Source of the DNA: Pseudomonas sp. R4-35-07
Lineage (GTDB): Bacteria; Pseudomonadota; Gammaproteobacteria; Pseudomonadales; Pseudomonadaceae
DNA: 64,000 nucleotides
Direction: 5' to 3'
Assembly (NCBI RefSeq): GCF_003852235.1
Contig: NZ_CP027732.1
Location: 2,294,001 to 2,358,000 of the forward strand
In this document: positions 62,501-64,000 of the stretch, one piece after another
Layout: the number at the start of each line of letters is the position of its first letter
Position numbering within the stretch: position 1 is the stretch's first letter
Translations under genes and position numbers: made by a program
The notes under the pieces: generated by a model
The model's database searches: none
What the model was told of the DNA's origin: nothing
The model's input: only the letters and a program-made list of their open reading frames with translations

Positions 62501-63577
62501 ATGCAACCCCAGCCAAACGATGCCCGACCCGATGTCCCTCAGTTGCTTCACCAACTGTTGCTCGCCCGTGGCCCTGGCGGCCAGGAGGATGAGGTGCGCG
62601 CCATTTGCCTGGAGCATTTGCGGCCACTGTGTGACGACACCTGGGTGGACCCGGCCGGCAATGTCATCGGCCTGGTCAAAGGCGCGCAGGGCGATAGCGA
62701 GCCCCGCCGCGCGGTGCGGGTCATGGCGCATATGGATGAGATCGCCATGGTGGTCAAGCATGTGGACGCCGACGGCACGTTGCGCGTGACCGCGTTGGGC
62801 GGTGCCAACCCGGTGAATTTCGGCATGTGCCCGGTGGACATACTCGGTGATCACCAATTCATTCCGGGGGTGCTGTCCTTTGGTTCGATGCATGCCACCG
62901 CCAACGCGCCCCAGGGTGCCGATGTGTTGTCAGGGGACGTGCACTGGAATGACGTGCATGTGATCACCCGGTGCTCCGTCGAGACCTTGCGTGACTACGG
63001 CGTACGCCCCGGCAGCCGCGTCACGCTGAGCCGCCATTGGCGTGCGCCGTTCCAGGTGGGGGATGCGATTGCCGCGCACTTCCTGGATGACCGCGCGCCC
63101 ATCGCTGCGGTACTTCATAGCGTGCAGCGCCTGCACCAACGCCGACAGGAGTTGGCGTGCGATGTGTATTTTGTCTTCACCACCCTGGAAGAAGAGTGCA
63201 ACGCCGGGGCGATGTATGCGGCGCAGACACTGCCGGGCGATACCACTATTGCGGTGGAAGTCGGCCCGGTGATGAGTGAGTACGGCACTCGCCTGAGCGT
63301 CGATCCGATCGTCAATACCGGTGACCTCAAAGGCTATTACACACGTTCCGTGGTCACCGGCCTGGCAGACGCCGCACAGCGCTGCGGTTATGCGCCTCAA
63401 TATGCGCTGTTGGTGGATTTTGCCTCGGATGCCAGTGCCGTCATGAGTAACGGCACTTCGGCGCGCGGCGGTTGCCTGGCGATTCCGACGGAAAACACCC
63501 ACGGCTACGAGCTGATTGTGGACGGCGCAATTGAGGCCTGTGCGCTGACATTGGCCGACTACCTTGCAACCTTTTGA
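62501..63577 (+). CDS. M42-family metallopeptidase (FrvX-like)
   Basis: The product is 358 residues. Metal ligands and catalysts: H in VMAHMDEIAMV, D in FLDDRAPIAA, EE in TTLEEECNAGAMYA, and H in ENTHGYE; the fifth ligand, usually Asp, reads Glu in IAVEVGPVMSEYG. M42 enzymes are cocatalytic-zinc aminopeptidases forming dodecamers. It is followed 18 bases later by a CinA-like gene, so the two are probably cotranscribed; both could act on small amides or peptides. Confidence 0.88.
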   Translation: MQPQPNDARPDVPQLLHQLLLARGPGGQEDEVRAICLEHLRPLCDDTWVDPAGNVIGLVKGAQGDSEPRRAVRVMAHMDEIAMVVKHVDADGTLRVTALGGANPVNFGMCPVDILGDHQFIPGVLSFGSMHATANAPQGADVLSGDVHWNDVHVITRCSVETLRDYGVRPGSRVTLSRHWRAPFQVGDAIAAHFLDDRAPIAAVLHSVQRLHQRRQELACDVYFVFTTLEEECNAGAMYAAQTLPGDTTIAVEVGPVMSEYGTRLSVDPIVNTGDLKGYYTRSVVTGLADAAQRCGYAPQYALLVDFASDASAVMSNGTSARGGCLAIPTENTHGYELIVDGAIEACALTLADYLATF

Positions 63578-63595
63578 ACGCGGGAGATTGTCATC

Positions 63596-64000
63596 ATGGA
63601 TATAGCCGCAGCCACTATCGATTACCTGAAACACCACCAGCTCACTCTCACCAGCGCCGAGTCGTGTACGGCAGGCAAGATCATTACTTTGCTGTCGGAG
63701 GTCAGGGGCGGCGGGTCATGTATTGAAAGTGGTTATGTCGTGTACTCGCCCGAGGCCAAACAGCGCTTGCTGGGCGTACGCGCGTATACGATCGACACCT
63801 TCAACCTCACCAGTTGTGAAGTCGCTCGCGAGATGGCCGAAGGTGCGTTGCGTGACAGCCCGGCACAGGTCGCCGTCGCCACCACCGGCCTGCTTGGCCC
63901 GGATGACATGGACGGCATTCCGGCCGGGACCATTTGTTTTGCCTGGGCTTATCGAATCGAAAACCGGCTGAGTATCTTCAGTCGAAAGGAGCGCTTCATG
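63596..64000 (+). CDS. CinA-like nicotinamide-nucleotide amidohydrolase (3' end outside window)
   Basis: The visible 135 residues, MDIAAATIDYLKHHQLTLTSAESCTAGKIITLLSEV...GGGSCIESGYVVYSPEAKQRLLGV...ATTGLLGPD, match the C-terminal CinA/PncC domain, including the SAESCTAG signature with the catalytic Ser. PncC deamidates nicotinamide mononucleotide. The canonical Gly-rich ATTGVAGP box is altered to ATTGLLGP. GGGAG precedes ATG 63596. The gene runs past the window end. Confidence 0.88.
   Translation, partial: MDIAAATIDYLKHHQLTLTSAESCTAGKIITLLSEVRGGGSCIESGYVVYSPEAKQRLLGVRAYTIDTFNLTSCEVAREMAEGALRDSPAQVAVATTGLLGPDDMDGIPAGTICFAWAYRIENRLSIFSRKERFM

Overview
The window looks like the chromosome of a Pseudomonas of the fluorescens group. 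It is GC-rich, carries a cytoplasmic-type levansucrase, a cyoABCDE cytochrome bo3 operon, giant DUF6543-type toxin coding, and REP-like intergenic palindromes of the 'gggcttgctccc' and 'gagcgagcttgctcgcg' kinds. All identifications come from reading the sequence; no database search was possible.

Layout. 1-2000: end of a fimbrial usher gene, a possible 28-residue membrane peptide and a cation diffusion facilitator. 2000-6800: a decayed mobile region with two tyrosine-integrase scraps, a broken IS3-family transposase, a beta/gamma-crystallin-like AT-rich gene, a mosaic block (small protein, APC permease, headless SDR) whose parts match two separate loci 40-55 kb away, and a 3'-end copy of tRNA-Gly(GCC) followed by a terminator, marking an old integration site. 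6838-12057: a 1739-residue DUF6543-like protein with four internal repeats, a membrane segment and a C-terminal aspzincin-like HExxH...GTxD metallopeptidase motif. 12408-21032: a one-strand chemosensory operon (receptor, cheY, STAS, cheA, receptor, cheW, cheR, cheD, cheB), with no cheZ. 21815-35684: transporter and regulator pairs: Nramp-like transporter, FAD monooxygenase/MarR with paired operators, a frameshifted LysR, an MFS exporter, serine hydrolase/LysR, a secreted trypsin-like protease, levansucrase, LysR, EamA and SDR.

35900-63600 is a dispersed stress module broken by the cyo operon. It has KGG-repeat proteins in three copies, manganese catalase, a DUF892 ferritin-like protein, a LOV histidine kinase with receiver, a second copy of the small protein/APC pair, a zinc alcohol (formaldehyde-type) dehydrogenase coupled to an SRPBCC membrane protein, a ClpP-like protease, two DUF6555-like paralogues, a diguanylate cyclase, DUF421 and PLDc_N membrane proteins, a 1381-residue CheB/CheR/PAS/histidine kinase/receiver hybrid, a YghA-like SDR, an OBAP-type lipoprotein, an M42 peptidase and the start of a CinA-like amidohydrolase. 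Many are small and separately transcribed, as expected for stationary-phase or desiccation/oxidative stress genes.

The strongest non-obvious signals are: a near-consensus LexA box sitting on the predicted transcription start of levansucrase; the four-repeat metallopeptidase toxin; the tRNA-Gly scar with mosaic duplications; a LysR gene broken in a C7 tract; and the common C-terminal Phe-ending pentapeptide on both receptors of the chemosensory operon.
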